A stretch of 64,000 bases of DNA from Pontederia crassipes. Its lineage: Eukaryota; Streptophyta; Magnoliopsida; Commelinales; Pontederiaceae. Below the pieces are notes generated by a model. The model made no database searches and was not told the origin of the DNA. It worked only from the letters and a program-made list of their open reading frames with translations. Each line of letters begins with the position of its first letter. The stretch's first letter is position 1. The stretch is taken from positions 49,627,353 through 49,691,352 of the forward strand of contig CM060198.1 in the NCBI GenBank assembly GCA_030549335.1. Reading direction: 5' to 3'. The position numbers and the translations under genes are program-made. Of the stretch, positions 1-12,600 are shown one piece after another.

Positions 1-746
1 TTCCAGCTTGTGCAGCCCTGTAGTACCTGCTAAAAGAGCCAAAACAGTAAGCATCAAAGTCCTTAAATAAAAATTAAATAAGTATGGATTAAGACAACAT
101 ATATATCAACTATATTATTAAGTAGGGATGATCTTATAAAGGAGTGATAACCTTATGTCCCCAGAATGATAACTTTGTGCAAATTAATGATAACTTGTGA
201 AAATTTGATTATGATTATCCAAATGTGATCAATTCAGAGCAGCAAGGAGTTAGGACAGCAATTAAACAATTGCCTAATGTTGTTATGCAAAAATGATAAC
301 CTTACACATCGAAATGACAATTTTGCCTCAAAAAATGATAACTTGACACCAAAAATGATAACTTGTGTATTGGAGTGATAACTTTGCACAAATCAAATCA
401 TGACCATGCAAATATGATTAATTCATAATAGCAAGGGATTTATGGCAAGATAACAGTTAGAAATCAGCTCAATTAGCAAATATACATTGGAATGATAACT
501 TTGCATCTTGAAATGATAACTTGTCCAAAAAATGATAACTTGGCACAAAAATGATAACCTTACAGATTTTAACCATTCGGAACCTCTGTGCACATGGAAT
601 TGAATAAAAATGAGGATGGTCAGCTAGCAATCACAATTTATTGCATTCTATGCATAATTGACCAAATGTAGAGCAAAATGAGAGCTCGATAGATGTGAAA
701 TGGATAGAAAATGAAGTAAATATATAATATGATCAACTAGTGATCA
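1..746 (-). mobile_element. LTR of a Ty3/gypsy-like element, cut by window edge
   Basis: Read on the minus strand, 747-770 is a polypurine tract (AAGCTTGGGAGAGTT) immediately followed by TGATCACTAG, the layout of a PPT followed by a 3' LTR start. The same tract-plus-TGATG arrangement is seen at the complete element at 6459-14525, so this is probably a relative. The LTR starts at 746 in its own orientation and runs off the left edge, so its other end and target duplication cannot be checked. Confidence 0.55.
146..560. repeat. Cluster of AATGATAACTTG-like words
   Basis: About a dozen near-copies of the word RATGATAACTT(G/T)G are scattered at irregular 15-60 base spacing, for example near 164, 188, 293, 345, 356, 375, 491, 513, 530 and 550. 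Spacing is too irregular for a satellite and there are no constant repeats with unique spacers, so it is not a CRISPR array. It lies inside the presumed LTR. Confidence 0.75.
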
Positions 747-2050
747 AACTCTCCCAAGCTTAGTCTTTTGCTTGTACTCAAGCAAAACATTCAAATATTA
801 AGAATAAAACTTGAATAAAATAGTTCACAAGTGAAATTAAATATAGCTGATTAAAATCTAATGAGTTTCCCACTTTGCCAACACCATTCTTTTCAAAACC
901 CAATTCTAGCTAAGGAATCACAAATGCTAAAACAAATTTAAGCTATGAAAGAAGTACTAACAGTAACTGAATTGAATTTCAGGAATTGTCAACTTTACTA
1001 AAAAGGTTGAACTATAAATCTCTTCATGAACAGATTTTTGCACTACTTAAACAGGTTTAAAAACCTAACTTTTATTCATGAAAATGCAAGTAAACAAGTT
1101 GAGACCTGATTTTTATTCATTCACGGGATAAAAATCCTGACTTTATTCAGGAGAACAAGTACTAGAAGGCCAGGAGAACATAATCTTAAAATGAAACTTA
1201 AGTTTAAACCGAGCAAGGTTCCAAAGATGAGAGGCAATTTGACAGGTGAAGAATAAATGTCGATTTCAGCATATGGGTCACATAGCATTATTAATAGGAT
1301 GAAAATAAGGCATTGGAGCAAGGCCTTGTTCCCAACTCTTTTGCCAAAATCATATTTTTGCAACGATGGGCCCCACAACAATTATGATGAGGTTAAAGAT
1401 TTTGTGAGTTCGTGGTGTCATCGAGGAATTAAATGATATGTTGACTTGCCAAATAGGCCATAAGAGTACCAGCTTAGTTATGTAATAATTTCCATAGGAA
1501 AAGAGGATATTTTGGGGGGTAGGAATATGTCACATATAGGCTAAGAAGGCCATCCAGGTCCATGCAAAGGAAGGTCGTAGACAGACTTGGCAGAAGGTTT
1601 GCCGTGGGAATAATTTTCCAAATCCAATAATCATCATAGGCATTTATAGGCGAATATAAAGATTTGATACAAGTAATAATAGCATCTCAAAAACAGGTTG
1701 ATAGCATATCAATGTTTCAGGTATTATAAAAAATTAGGTCAAATACCAGAAGAGAAGGTAAAGGTGTAGAAATATTGATAAAGGTAGGTATCCATGCAAG
1801 AGGCACATTGAATAACCATGGATCATTGAACACATGAGTTGAGCTTCCATTGCCAATAAGTTCTCATTCCTAGCTTAGTCTCTTGCATGATTTAGAATTA
1901 ACTTCTAGCTCCAAACATTTCTGTTCAGGGAGACTTGTAACAATTTTCACCCAAGGATTATGATTTTAGTTTAGAACTTACATGACCCCACCTTGACATT
2001 TGGACTAAATTATAATTTTAGTTACTAAGGAAGGTAGAACTAAATGAAGA
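747..2050 (-). mobile_element. Internal remnant of the same LTR element
   Basis: Non-coding AT-rich sequence adjoining the LTR. It begins with a PPT and a conserved stretch (CTTGAGTACAAGCAAAAG on the minus strand) that has a close counterpart next to the LTR at 8219-8270. No gag or pol reading is recognisable. Two short direct copies of CCTTGACATTTGG occur near 1990 and 2062. The right boundary with the LINE is not sharp; 2050-2280 is unassigned. Confidence 0.4.
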
Positions 2051-2279
2051 TTTTTAGACCCCGCCTTGACATTTGGGGAGTTGAATCATTGCCTAGTTTA
2101 TTCCACCTCCTGCACTCCAAAAAAAGAGCGGAACGAATTTTCAATATTTTCAATGACCCCACTAGACAAGTAAACATAGCTCGTAGAATAAGTTGGAATG
2201 AATTTAGAACCAAATTGATGAGCTTTCGCTTTACTTGCTTGGTTTAAAATGGACTCTTCCACCCTTGAATTCTACTTGA

Positions 2280-3441
2280 GACCTTAGTGATTAAACCTTC
2301 CCGGATACTAAAAGGGATATATTTGAAGGACATAAGAGCGTTGAGGTAAGGGAATGGAAAAAAGTCTAAATTGATATCAAGGGTATTTTTGATAATATCT
2401 TTCCTACGACAATTAAATTTTTGGTGGAAATATAAAGCACATTTGAGAATGTTTATCCTCTAATTTGTTAAACCTTCATATTGATGGAAAATTATTTTTT
2501 GATTTTGGCAGTTTGGTTTTTTGGCTTTTATGAAAATGAGAAGGTCATTTGCATATAGTCAGATGACTAAAGAACACAGAGTCTAAGGAGAATGGGGTGA
2601 TTTTCTTTAATGCAATACGTTGGTTCATGATGGATGAAAACACCTGAAATATGATAAGGAATAAATAGGGGATAGAGGATCCGCCTGCCAAATGCCTCCA
2701 TGGCTAGTGAAGGAAGAGGTGCAAATACCATTAATTAAACTGGTATAAACAAGGAATTTTACACGCGTAATAAATCCATGAGATGAATTTTTTAGGAAAC
2801 TTCATTAACCACAAGGTCCTATAATAGCTTCCCAAGAGACCCGATCAAAAGTTTTTTTCATATCTATCTTTAAGATTAGAAAATTTTCCCCGTCGGATGT
2901 AAACTAATGGGAAAGTTCTTAAGTGATTAAAATGTTGTCTGAACTATCCTTAATGAAAACCCCCTTGCGAATGGTCGATTATGGAAGATGAGTTTAACCT
3001 TTGAGTTGAAATTTTTGTAATAAGCTTACAAATTACATTACATAGAGAAATATGGCGATAATGAGAAACTAGTTTAGGTTGCTTAACTTTAGAAATGAAG
3101 GTTAAGAAAGTATTTGTCCATTCCACAAGCAATTTTAAGTGATTGAAGAAAGAGAAAATTTCCTAGAAAACTTCTTCCCAATTGTTTCCCAATAATTTTT
3201 ATAGAATTCCACAATTTTCTGACCAAGAGCCATTCATACCAAGAGCCTTACTAGGTCCCATAGACCAGACACACTCTTTAATTTTCTGACATGAGCAATT
3301 AAAGCATTAGTGAGTTGCGAGTCCAATTCAGATAGGGCAGACTAGACAAGTGTGCCAACATTTGGTAAGCATATAAGTTCCCAAAAACTTGGTGTAGTAT
3401 TGTACAAAAAGATCACATATATGATCATCATTGATTATGAT
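2280..3441 (-). pseudogene. LINE-A reverse transcriptase fragment
   Basis: Minus-strand translation gives pieces of a plant L1-type reverse transcriptase. In order: the pre-RT linker with FYKNYWE (about 3200-3190), the block VSHYRHISLCN (about 3060) and the following IDHSQGGF, then the catalytic-site region near 2540-2560, which reads LYANDLLIF after an in-frame stop. Active elements have Y/FADD at this place, so the first catalytic aspartate has become asparagine. Below 2500 the thumb-like region (FPFPYLNALMSFK) follows. Many stops and frame changes show it is long dead. It continues across the insertion at 3442-4347 into the endonuclease part at 4348-5533. Confidence 0.8.
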
Positions 3442-4347
3442 CAATGTTATCATAACCGGACCGGTAATCGAATCGGACGATCAATCGGGTCGTGGTTGGA
3501 CCAATTCAATCGGATTCGACCGGATTAAATTAAATTTTATTAAACTAATATTAATAATTTTATATAACAAATATTATATTATGTATAAAAAATTAGTAAC
3601 ATACTAAAGTTAAAATACTAACATATTATATATATTAAGATATTATTATTGATAAATCAATTACTTCCAATTTTTTAATTCTTATATTTATTATTATTAT
3701 TCATATTATTATTAGTGTTAAATTCTACTAGTAACATGTTAATTTTTTTACCATAAATCACTCATCTTTTATTTTTATTTAACTTTATTTTTTCATTTCT
3801 TCTTTTCTCTTCATTAGTTTCACTTTTGGTTTTTTCATTTCTTCCTCTCTCCATTAATTCACTTTATCATTTAATGCTATTACCAATATATTAATTTATG
3901 ATTGCCGTAAATCACTCCCTTCATTGATCTTCTCATTATTTTTTTCCATTTTTTCATTCCTTCCTCTCTCTTCATTTATTTTATTTTCCTTATTTTACTA
4001 TTTTTCCTCTCTCTTCATTTATTTTATTTTCCTTATTTTACTTTTCTTCCTCTCTCTCTCTTCATTAATTTTTCAGCTAAGTTTGTTTTTCTGCATTCAA
4101 TTAGTTTTATTTTTCCTCTTTCCATCTTTTTATTTCCATTTTAGTGGTTTTTAACTTTTTTCACCTTTTTTTTTAAATTGAATCGGATTTCTTTCGATTC
4201 ACCAATTCGCTGGTTCATATCGGTTCAACCGAATTTTGTGCGGCCAAACTGTCAATCCAATTTTGGCATGAATCGGACCGGACCAGCCATTAGTTCATGG
4301 TTGAACTAGTTGAACCGGCCGGTCCGGTCCGATTTTAATAACCTTGG
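3442..4347. mobile_element. MITE-like DNA element inserted in LINE-A
   Basis: The ends are inverted copies rich in GGACCGG: the left end reads CAATGTTATCATAACCGGAC, and the right end read in reverse reads CAAGGTTATTAAAATCGGAC. TTATGAT flanks both sides (3435-3441 and 4348-4354), extendable to 8-9 bases with one mismatch, consistent with a hAT or Mutator-like target duplication. The interior has an AT-rich half and a pyrimidine-rich TTCCTCTCTC stretch (3780-4130) and no coding capacity. LINE sequence resumes on either side. Confidence 0.65.
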
Positions 4348-5533
4348 TTATGATATTGTTACTATCATCTAGAATAGAGGAGATTTGACCTAAGCCTACT
4401 TGACATGTGGAAGAATTTTGTATTTTATGACATTTTTTAAGCTAAGATATTTTCCACCATTTAATCTCAAATTGTCTTAACAAAAAATAATGACGATGGT
4501 AGGTTGCCCTAAGATTTGCAAGGCTAGAAGGAGAGAGACCTTGACTCTCAATTAAGCAATTCTAGTTGAATGATAGCTTGATGTGTTTTCATCGTTAGGG
4601 ATTCCAGTTTACCTAAGGAGTTTTTATTCCAATGTAGGGTTTTAATTTTTATTGCATTACGCGCTTGGAAGATGCTACGGTCATGATTATTTGAAACTCA
4701 TTATTTTTTAACAATTTCTTTTAGTTTAACAACATAGTCAAACTAGAAGTGCTCATATTTAAGCATTTTGGAGTGAGGCATATCACAAGATGCTCTGAAA
4801 AATGAATGGGAGAGTGACCTAAAGCATATCTAAATAAAATAAAAGATATTTAAATATGAAAGAGCTGAGAACCAATTATGAGAGGCCAATATTGTATCTA
4901 ATATGTATATGATTCTCGTAGGACTGTCGGTTATTGCACCAGGTAAAGTAAATTATTTGCCCTTTAGATCTAAGTCAATTAATCTGTGTTTTTGTATTAA
5001 GGAGTATAAGCCATTTATTTATTTAGTCAATTTAAACTGATTGACAACTTTTTTATCTTCATGGTTTATAATTGAATTGAAAATATATATTATAGTCCAT
5101 GATATTTTATAATAGTTAAATCTACTTAATTCTTCCAGAGCAAAAGTCTTAAAAGGGGGTTGATACTAGCGTACATGCATGTCATAAGGAAAGAGAAAAC
5201 AAGAGAGGAGGATTTGAAAGTTGCGACTAAGTGTACAAATTGGGTTGTAGATTGGATCGGTGTCACCTAGATGTTAGTTGATCTTCAAGAGATGATGCCA
5301 ATAGCGACGTGGGAACCAACTTGGATGTGACGCTGCCAATTTCTGCCAAGACAATGGAACACCTTCTCGGAGTTCACTTGACTAGTGTGAGCTTCAACCG
5401 AAACAATGATGTCAATACGATTGCTTCTAATTAGTTCATGGATGTAGTATCTGATCTTGCTACATAGTGCTCCACAAGAATTCCTACATATAACTTTCAT
5501 TGAGGCAGAAGTTGAAGACTGCTTCAATACCAT
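4348..5533 (-). pseudogene. LINE-A endonuclease fragment
   Basis: The minus-strand reading from about 5500 down begins MKVICRNSCGA and continues with IDIIVSVEAHTSQ, the start of an exonuclease-endonuclease-phosphatase domain in which the family normally has WN.RG and the metal-binding glutamate in ETH; here the tryptophan is arginine and ETH is EAH. In a shifted frame, 5240-5100 reads TTQFVHLVATF then FLMTCMYAS, matching the later EEP strands. Sequence 4355-5100 is too degraded to assign residue by residue. The protein is broken by several frame changes. Confidence 0.75.
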
Positions 5534-5559
5534 GAAACCGAATTCAAGGATGAGTGTTT

Positions 5560-6458
5560 GGAACCAAGAACGATGTTTTCTTTTACCTTTCCCTTGTTTT
5601 TTAGTTGTCTATTCCATTGTTGAGCTAGGGGGTTTGAACTGTGGAAGGTGCTTTTCTCCTCCAATTTTGACGAATCCACTCAACCTTGGATGGAGGAAGG
5701 AGGTCAAGATCCTGAGGCTCCGTGTCGGATATTTCCTCTTCCACGATCACCTTTGGGGCTGATGAAGAGTTCCTGCAAGATAAGGTTAACCAAATCTTAA
5801 TGGCTCTGAGATTTTCCCCAAGAATAGAATGAGGGGACACAATATGTATGGGGCCGGGAAGATGACATGTTTGGCTTCACATGGATGGGGCCGAGACCGA
5901 AGTATAAAGATTTGTAAGCATTAGCTCTAAGAGGCTAGGATTTGCATGAAAAAAGGGGGGAAACACGACTTAGAGCAAAGTATATGTTGGTCCATGGATA
6001 GATCTTGGCCGTGCAAATGTGGAGTTGTGGTACATATATGGTTGTTGATCTTTTCAACTAGCTCAGATATGAGAGGTGGGTGGAAAACATGTGGAGTCCA
6101 ATTTGGGGAGGAAGGTAGGGAGATAAAGTTCTCATCATTGGAGCAAGAGTGTTTTGGACCGTTGGATGAAGGTTTTGAAGATGAGGGTTATTACCAACAA
6201 CATCCTTTGGAGGGCGGATACGAAGATTAGGAAAGTGTTGAGCGTAAATGATGGGATTCGTCATATTAGCCTAGTGGAATGAAGATGCCACATCTTGGCC
6301 CTCCAGATTGGACGGATGGATGAGATCAGCCCCAGCAGACAAGGGCATACAAATGACATCAAGAGACGCTCCAATTCCATCGTCGGCGATGATTGTCGTA
6401 GTTGGGTGAGATGATCGATTTCTCAATATTTGCATTATTGCTCCGTCCTCCTGAAGAT
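5560..6458 (-). pseudogene. LINE-A ORF1, C-terminal half
   Basis: Upstream of the endonuclease on the minus strand lies a stretch with open but frame-shifted readings (proline/serine-rich, e.g. QDLDLLPPSKVEW near 5690) of the type found in the C-terminal half of plant LINE ORF1. It stops abruptly at the LTR retrotransposon boundary 6458/6459; the rest of ORF1 is at 14526-15390. Confidence 0.6.
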
Positions 6459-8218
6459 TGATGCGTAAAATGATGTAGCAAAATAAAATCGCTAGCAAGT
6501 GCACTAGTCGCTCAAGTAATATAGTAATAGGAGTAAGAGTGTCGAACTCACGAAGAATATTATTAATAAAAGTTTTGAATTTATAAATTAATTAGAGAAG
6601 AAAAACAAGGATTTTGAAAATGAGTTTTATAAAATAAAATAAAGAAAATAAGATAAGATAATGTGATGGTGTTGAAGTTAGGCCTTAGGATGAAAATAGA
6701 TTGGGATAAATATTTGAACCATAAAAGATAAATTTAATCTTTAAAGATGGATTAGAGTCTCCCTAAAGTAATATAACATGATTAACTTGTGGTCTCCACG
6801 GCTGACATCCCTCAACCTAAGCATGTAGAACTATCTTAAATTAATAAGAATTGAAGTCTCCACGACTGGTACACTCAAAATCATATTAAAATTAAGATGC
6901 ATTAAATTGGATTCCCTAGACTATTAACCATTCCACAAATTGGTATAGATTAATAGATCACACAAATTTGATTCTCTACACACTAGTTATCAAATTTATG
7001 TCAATTATTAATTTCAAATAAAATCAATTATAATTAGTATAATGAATTCTGAAATTAAACTCTCCACAAACTAGTATAGCCTAATTCAGAAATTCAATTA
7101 ACTAACATAAAATTATTAAGCACAATTAATAATTGCTCAAAAAAGATTAAAATAAATAAAATAGGGTCCAAACATTTCCCTTCAATTAATAATCTCCTAA
7201 AATAATAATCCTAAAAACATGAAGTTCATCCTAGAAATTCTGGAGAGATAATAAAACACAAATTATGAAAATTGGAAGAATTACACCCAAAATAGATAAA
7301 AGTCGAAGCTTCGGATCACAGACAGACAGTTGGGCAGCCTCTCGGACTTGATTAGAGTCGCGATCAACCTCCAGCCGTCGCACCTCTCTCCTCTTGGTCG
7401 TAGCCTGCAGAGCTACGACTCGCTGTGAAAGAAACCTGAACTTCAGAGCACCCCTTGGGACGATGGCTTCTTTACGTATTTATAGGTGTGGACAGCCTTC
7501 AATTTGATTCTTTTTTTCGTATTTAAAGAGTCGTGATATCGTACGTCGACTTTAAATTTATCGGATAAAAGTTGATCACGGTCTCGGCCAAAATGATAAG
7601 TTCTATTACGCCCAAGAAGATAAACTCTTTTTATCTTTACTTCTTTAAATCTCGGCCAAAACGATGATTTCCTTTCCATTACGTCCAAAACGATGAGTTT
7701 TTCAATTTTGGCCAAAACAATAGGCTTCTTATCTTTACCCCCTCCAAATTTCGACCAAAACAAAGAAGAGTCCTTATCAAATCTCGGCCAAAACTTCTTC
7801 TAATCTCGGCCAAAATATCTTGGGAGTAAAGCCAAATCTCGGCCGATACGTTGGAGTTCTCGACCGTAAGGAACAAATTCTTCTGAATTTCGGCCAATAC
7901 GTCATCTCCATCTGAATCTCGGCCGATACGAATAGATCTTTGGTGGTTTATCGGCCGATATGAACTTTGGGGTTAAAGTTCTTGGCTGAAACGTCCATTC
8001 TTGATCAAATATAAATCATGTATTCGATTTTTCCTGCAAAAAATAATTATCAAAATTTAGTTAATCCATCCGCAATTAAAATATTTAGAAAATTAATATT
8101 AAGATCGATAAATCTAGAATTACGACTAAAGTGACTAAAAATGATGCATGCCATGATCAAATTATAGAAAAAATAATTAAGATAATAAACTAAAATATGT
8201 TATATTTTGCATGCATCA
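6459..8218 (-). repeat. Element 1, 3' LTR
   Basis: This 1760-base LTR aligns along its full length with 12786-14525. Near its start on the plus strand is GAGTGTCGAACTCACGAAG, whose reverse is the TTCGACACTC motif common near the 3' end of Athila/Tat-type LTRs. The segment 7560-7990 is filled with CTCGGCCAAAAC-type words. Confidence 0.92.
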
Positions 8219-10428
8219 AACTCCTCCAAGCTTAAAGTCTTGCTTGTTCTCAAGCAAAAATTCAAAGCAAAGCTCAAGAACAAGGGTGGTTCCATCATAG
8301 CTTTCATATTATCAACTGACTGATTTTCTCACACAGTTCTTCTGCACACCTACTACTCAGCATCTTATTATTTTTCATGCACTTAGCTTCATAGATGTTC
8401 TGAATGCTACACAAATTTAAACAATCTCAAATTCATTCTTTTAGAAAAATAAATTGTCTGTCAAATAATAGCATTAATATTGAACACATAAGTACTAATT
8501 GAGCTTAAAACTTTTTCTTTTTCTTTTTCTCTTTTTTTTCACTTTTATTTTCAATCATTTTAAAAATTCTAATCTTCAAGCAGAATTGCACAAGGAAGTC
8601 CATGTAGTAGACTTTGAACTGATGACTCCCAAACCAGATGGCCTTAGGGCAACAGGTGATAAGGCACCCCTCGAGTTTACTTTCCCGAACAACCAAGGTT
8701 CTGAATGAAGAGTTCGAACTTAGCCATGATTTAGTACTCCTGTGCTTCTTCATATTCCACAAGATGGTCCATGTAATAGCTTTTCGATTGGCGGATCCTA
8801 GAGCAGTTGCCCTTAGGTCGCCAAGCATGAACCCCTATGGATCTAATTACCTGAACACACCTTGATTCCAGATAACACTTTTGTACCTACACATAACTTT
8901 ATTCTTTTTTTTCACTATTTTTTCACATTTTTTTAAGCTCAAGGAGTACTTAATATGGTCAATAAAAAGGCTACTACTATCAAAACTTTAAAATAAATAA
9001 ATAAAAAGGCATGAATATGATTATGTCGTCTAGTCATTCATAATTCTATTTAGCATAGGCACACAGTCCGTAAGTTTGATACTAAAATAGCAAGTGATAA
9101 GAACGAAAAGCATTCAAATTTCATCAATTAACAATATGTCTTTGAACTTTTACTACAAGATAATTAAAAGAGTAAGACAAGAGTTTGTAAGATGGTAGCA
9201 AAAATAAATGCATGCAATGGTATTTTTGAGAAAATTTTCAAATTTTCACTTTTTTGGGATTTTTTTTAGATATACATGCAAACATAAGCAAGTAAAAAGA
9301 AAAATAAGAAAAAATGCGATGCATGAAATGCAAACTCCCCCAAGCTTGAATCAGACACTGTCCTCAGTGTTAGGCCAACAAGGGAAAGAGATACAAATAA
9401 AATGGAAAAACTAAAGAAAAGGGAAAATAAAGAAGAGGGAAAAGAAACAATCGGATTTATTGTCGGTGAGGCGGCGAAGTGCTTGGCCTCGGCCGATACG
9501 AAGATACGTCGATGAAGGTGTTGGCCGCAAAAGCTGAAGAGACTTGGCCGAGATTCTTGTGGTCGTAGTGTTATGAACTTCTCGGCCGCAAATGGTGTCG
9601 GTGGAAGGAGATCTCGGCCGATACTTGATGGTGAAGAAATCTCGGCCAAAATTTATAGAGGTGGGCTTGGCCGTAATGTGTTGTGCATGAATATCTCGGC
9701 CGAGATTGGAGTGGTTGCTTGTTATTGATGGTGGAGCTTGCAACCAGTACGAGGAAGCTTTAGTGGATTCTCTCGGCCGCAATAAGAAGAGGCTTGGCCG
9801 TAATGTGGTGTGGATGAATATCTCGGCCGAGATTTGCTTGAGGCTGGTTTCTCGGCCGCAACGGGAGAGAGAGGGCCGCAATCGTAGGTTGGGGATCAGC
9901 AGCTTTGGTCAAATCCATTGGAGTGCGGGCGCAAACTCGGTGTCCGACGTGTCCGATGTTCTTCCCTCGCACATAAATTAATTAGATGACTCCATATAAA
10001 TTAAAATAATAAAAATAAAATTCCTAATTAAAATAAAATAAAACTATTACCCAAACTAATTCTATCTAACTAAGATATTAATTAACAACTAATTAGACTA
10101 ATCTAAAGAAAAGAAAAAAATAAAAAAGATAGAAATAGTTCTAATTTATAGTCATCAGCTTGACTTAATCCTGATGAAGATCAAGGTCTATTTTGCTCTT
10201 CTCCCCTTGGATTTTTCTCTGTGTTGCTTGGGAGAGAGCCCGATGTACGTCCGGTCAGTTGTGCTGCCATCTAGCCTAGTTGTCTTTCTAAAATTTGAAT
10301 TGATGCATCCTGACTCGTGGCTCTAGATTCCATATTCTTTTGCAACGCTTGCATGGAGTCTATGATCTGTGCCATCATCTTCTGCATGTGATTTGATGAT
10401 TGATATTGCGGAGCATCAGATTGTCTTT
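8219..10428 (-). other. Element 1 non-coding internal region and polypurine tract
   Basis: The PPT (AAGCTTGGAGGAGTT on the minus strand) lies at about 8219-8232. A second purine tract with the phrase ACTGAGGACAGTGTCTGA and then GCTTGGGGGAG occupies 9335-9371 (minus strand); a similar phrase occurs in element 2. The stretch 9480-9900 is packed with CTCGGCCG words. Open frames here arise from those repeats and are not believable proteins. Confidence 0.7.
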
Positions 10429-11442
10429 TCAGTATATAATCTTTTGATGGACCAGAAGTTGGCCTTGATTCTGATTATAGGAAAACTTCGGATTGTGTCT
10501 CCAATCATAATCGTTGCTCCTAAAAAATGGGTTGGAAATAAAGTTAGCATTTTCAATTTTATTTGAATCTGAAGTGTTACCTGTAGGGCTATAATTGCTG
10601 GAATTTCTCATTAATGACATCATCTGTTCGAATTTTTGATTAAGTGACTCCAGCTGAGCCGCTATTTTCGAAGATTGTATTCCTTGTGCAGCATGTACAT
10701 CATGAGTTCGGCGATATGGTCTCCTTTCTTGACTTGACTTGAGGGCTACAACTTCAATTATATCATGTATCTCACTAGGACGTTTAGATCCTAGCACTAT
10801 CCCTCCTGCTGATTGATCGAGCTTATCTTGATCTGCAGTTCGTAATCCATGATAAAAATCTTCCATCACTTGCCACTTTGAAATTCTATTGTCAGGAACT
10901 CTGGCTAACAATTCCTTATATCGTTCCCAGACCTCATATAATATCTCATTGTCATCTTGAACAAATGCCCTTAATTCTCTTCGATATTTATCTGCTTTTT
11001 GTGGTGGGTAATATTTTCCAACAAACTTTTCTACCAGCTCCAATCATGAATGAATAGATTCTGCAGGCAAAGTTTTAAACCATGTGGAAGCTCTGTCACG
11101 TAAAGATTAAGGAAATAATAATAAATGAATAACTTCAGTAGAAACATTATTATTTCTAAAGGTGCTAAGAGTGACAAGAAATTTGTCAAGGTGATCGTGA
11201 GGATCTTCATGAAATCCTCCTCCAAATTGAAATGCTTGTATCATCCTCACGATTGCCGAATTGATCTCAAAATTATTTGCATTGATGTTTGGTAGCACGA
11301 TGCATGATTCTCGGTCACTGTATCTGGTCGAGACATATTCTCTCATAGAGAGTTCTACTTCATCTTCTCGTCGATTATTTTGTAGCGAAACTAGTTCATT
11401 TTGTTGCTCCAGTCTCTGATTGTTGCGTGCTTGTTCAGCCAT
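10429..11442 (-). pseudogene. Element 1 Gag, interrupted by two stops
   Basis: A single minus-strand frame encodes the retrotransposon Gag domain of the Ty3/gypsy family, which forms the virus-like particle. Visible blocks are FHEDPHDHLDKFL before residue 100, then FVGKYYPPQKADKYRREL, WERYKELLARVPD and FYHGL, followed by a glutamine/asparagine-rich tail with coiled-coil character (SLNQKFEQMMSLM). Two in-frame stops near 11105 and 11045 separate an N-terminal 111-residue part from the 204-residue remainder; the second is TGA where related proteins usually have tryptophan. No CCHC zinc knuckle is seen. Coding capacity is therefore lost unless the stops are suppressed. Confidence 0.85.
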
Positions 11443-11629
11443 TCTTCTTATATCTCTTCTTAATCAGTGAGCAATTCTTTCAATTTCAGGATCAAATTCC
11501 AAAATTGGATTTGAACTCCTAGTGCGCTTATCAGAAGATTCCAGGATTGGTTGTGATTGAATATTTAGTAGTACCCGAGGCTTGTTCGGTCGTAAAAACT
11601 ATAAAACAGTGTCAAACAGGATTAATCAA

Positions 11630-12600
11630 GGTGAAGGCGTAGAACTCGTTGGATGATGGCCGAAACAAAGTCGTAAGGTGGCGTAAAATTGAGAATCATG
11701 TATTACACCAATTCGTACGTCTCCAGATGATCCATTACGACCGAGAAAGAAAAATCCACAAATAAACTGGCCGAAAAAAGGTCAAATCAATATGATTAAT
11801 CATGATATAAAACAAAGTTTAAAACATTACGGCCGCAAAGTAGTTTAGACAATAATTGTCGATAATAAGAAAATCCAAGGCATAGAAAGAACACGAGATA
11901 TGTGCGGGAAATCTATCAGCCGTAAAATCATGCATTGCGCAAGAAAGAAATCAATTCGATACCATGGATATAGTCAAATTTCGGCCGTAAAACTCAGTTA
12001 AAGTTTGTCAGATAAACAGAGTACTTTGCGGGCGTAAAAACTTTTTCGAAGTCATTAAAGCTGAAATGAGGTCAAATCAAATTTATACGTTCAGAAATAT
12101 TCTACGGCCGAAATGAAGTCGACAACCTTTGGCCCTAAAGTAGAACATGGTTTCGATCAAAACAAAAATTGAATTAAGCTTATTCTTACGTCGACAGAAG
12201 AATCGTTACGGCCGAGAAAGAGTAAAATTCATGTCGAATGATCCATTACGTCCGGAAAAGAATAAATCACTTTGGCCAAAATAAAATCAAATCGTACAGA
12301 CAATTAAAATGTTACGACCGAGAATGAAAGTCGAAACTGATTCGAATAGGGCGTAAAAAATTTAAACCATATATAGATTGGCCAAAACAAGGTCAAATCA
12401 AGATTGTACTACTCATGGCGTAAAATGTTCGGATAAAACATTACGGCCGTAAAACAGAAGATTAGAACTCAGAATCGATATTGCGAGGCCGTAAAATCAG
12501 TAAAGCCGACAAAATAAATCCCAGTCATAAAAATCATAAGTCGACGGTGTAATTCGAAAAATTCAATCGGCGTCAAAATTTAAGCCGAAAGTTGACAAAT
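11630..12600. repeat. Element 1 leader filled with CGGCCGTAAA-type words
   Basis: Between the 5' LTR and gag the sequence carries more than twenty variants of (A/T)CGGCCG(T/A/C)AAA, GGCCGAAA and ACGACCGAGAAAG. The words keep one orientation, are separated by 20-60 bases, and are the same class of word as in the LTR (7560-7990 and 13880-14270) and at 9480-9900. This is a dispersed minisatellite-like expansion limited to the element. Confidence 0.8.

Noticed and set aside
146-560. CRISPR-like array
   Set aside because: Words are 8-12 bases, vary, and have irregular spacing; the context is a plant LTR.
2044-2247. A 67-codon plus-strand open frame
   Set aside because: No family resemblance; it lies across the boundary between the LTR remnant and LINE-A.
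9266-9981. Open frames of 90-156 codons in both strands
   Set aside because: Produced by the repeated CTCGGCCG words of element 1; the proteins are repetitive translations of the word.
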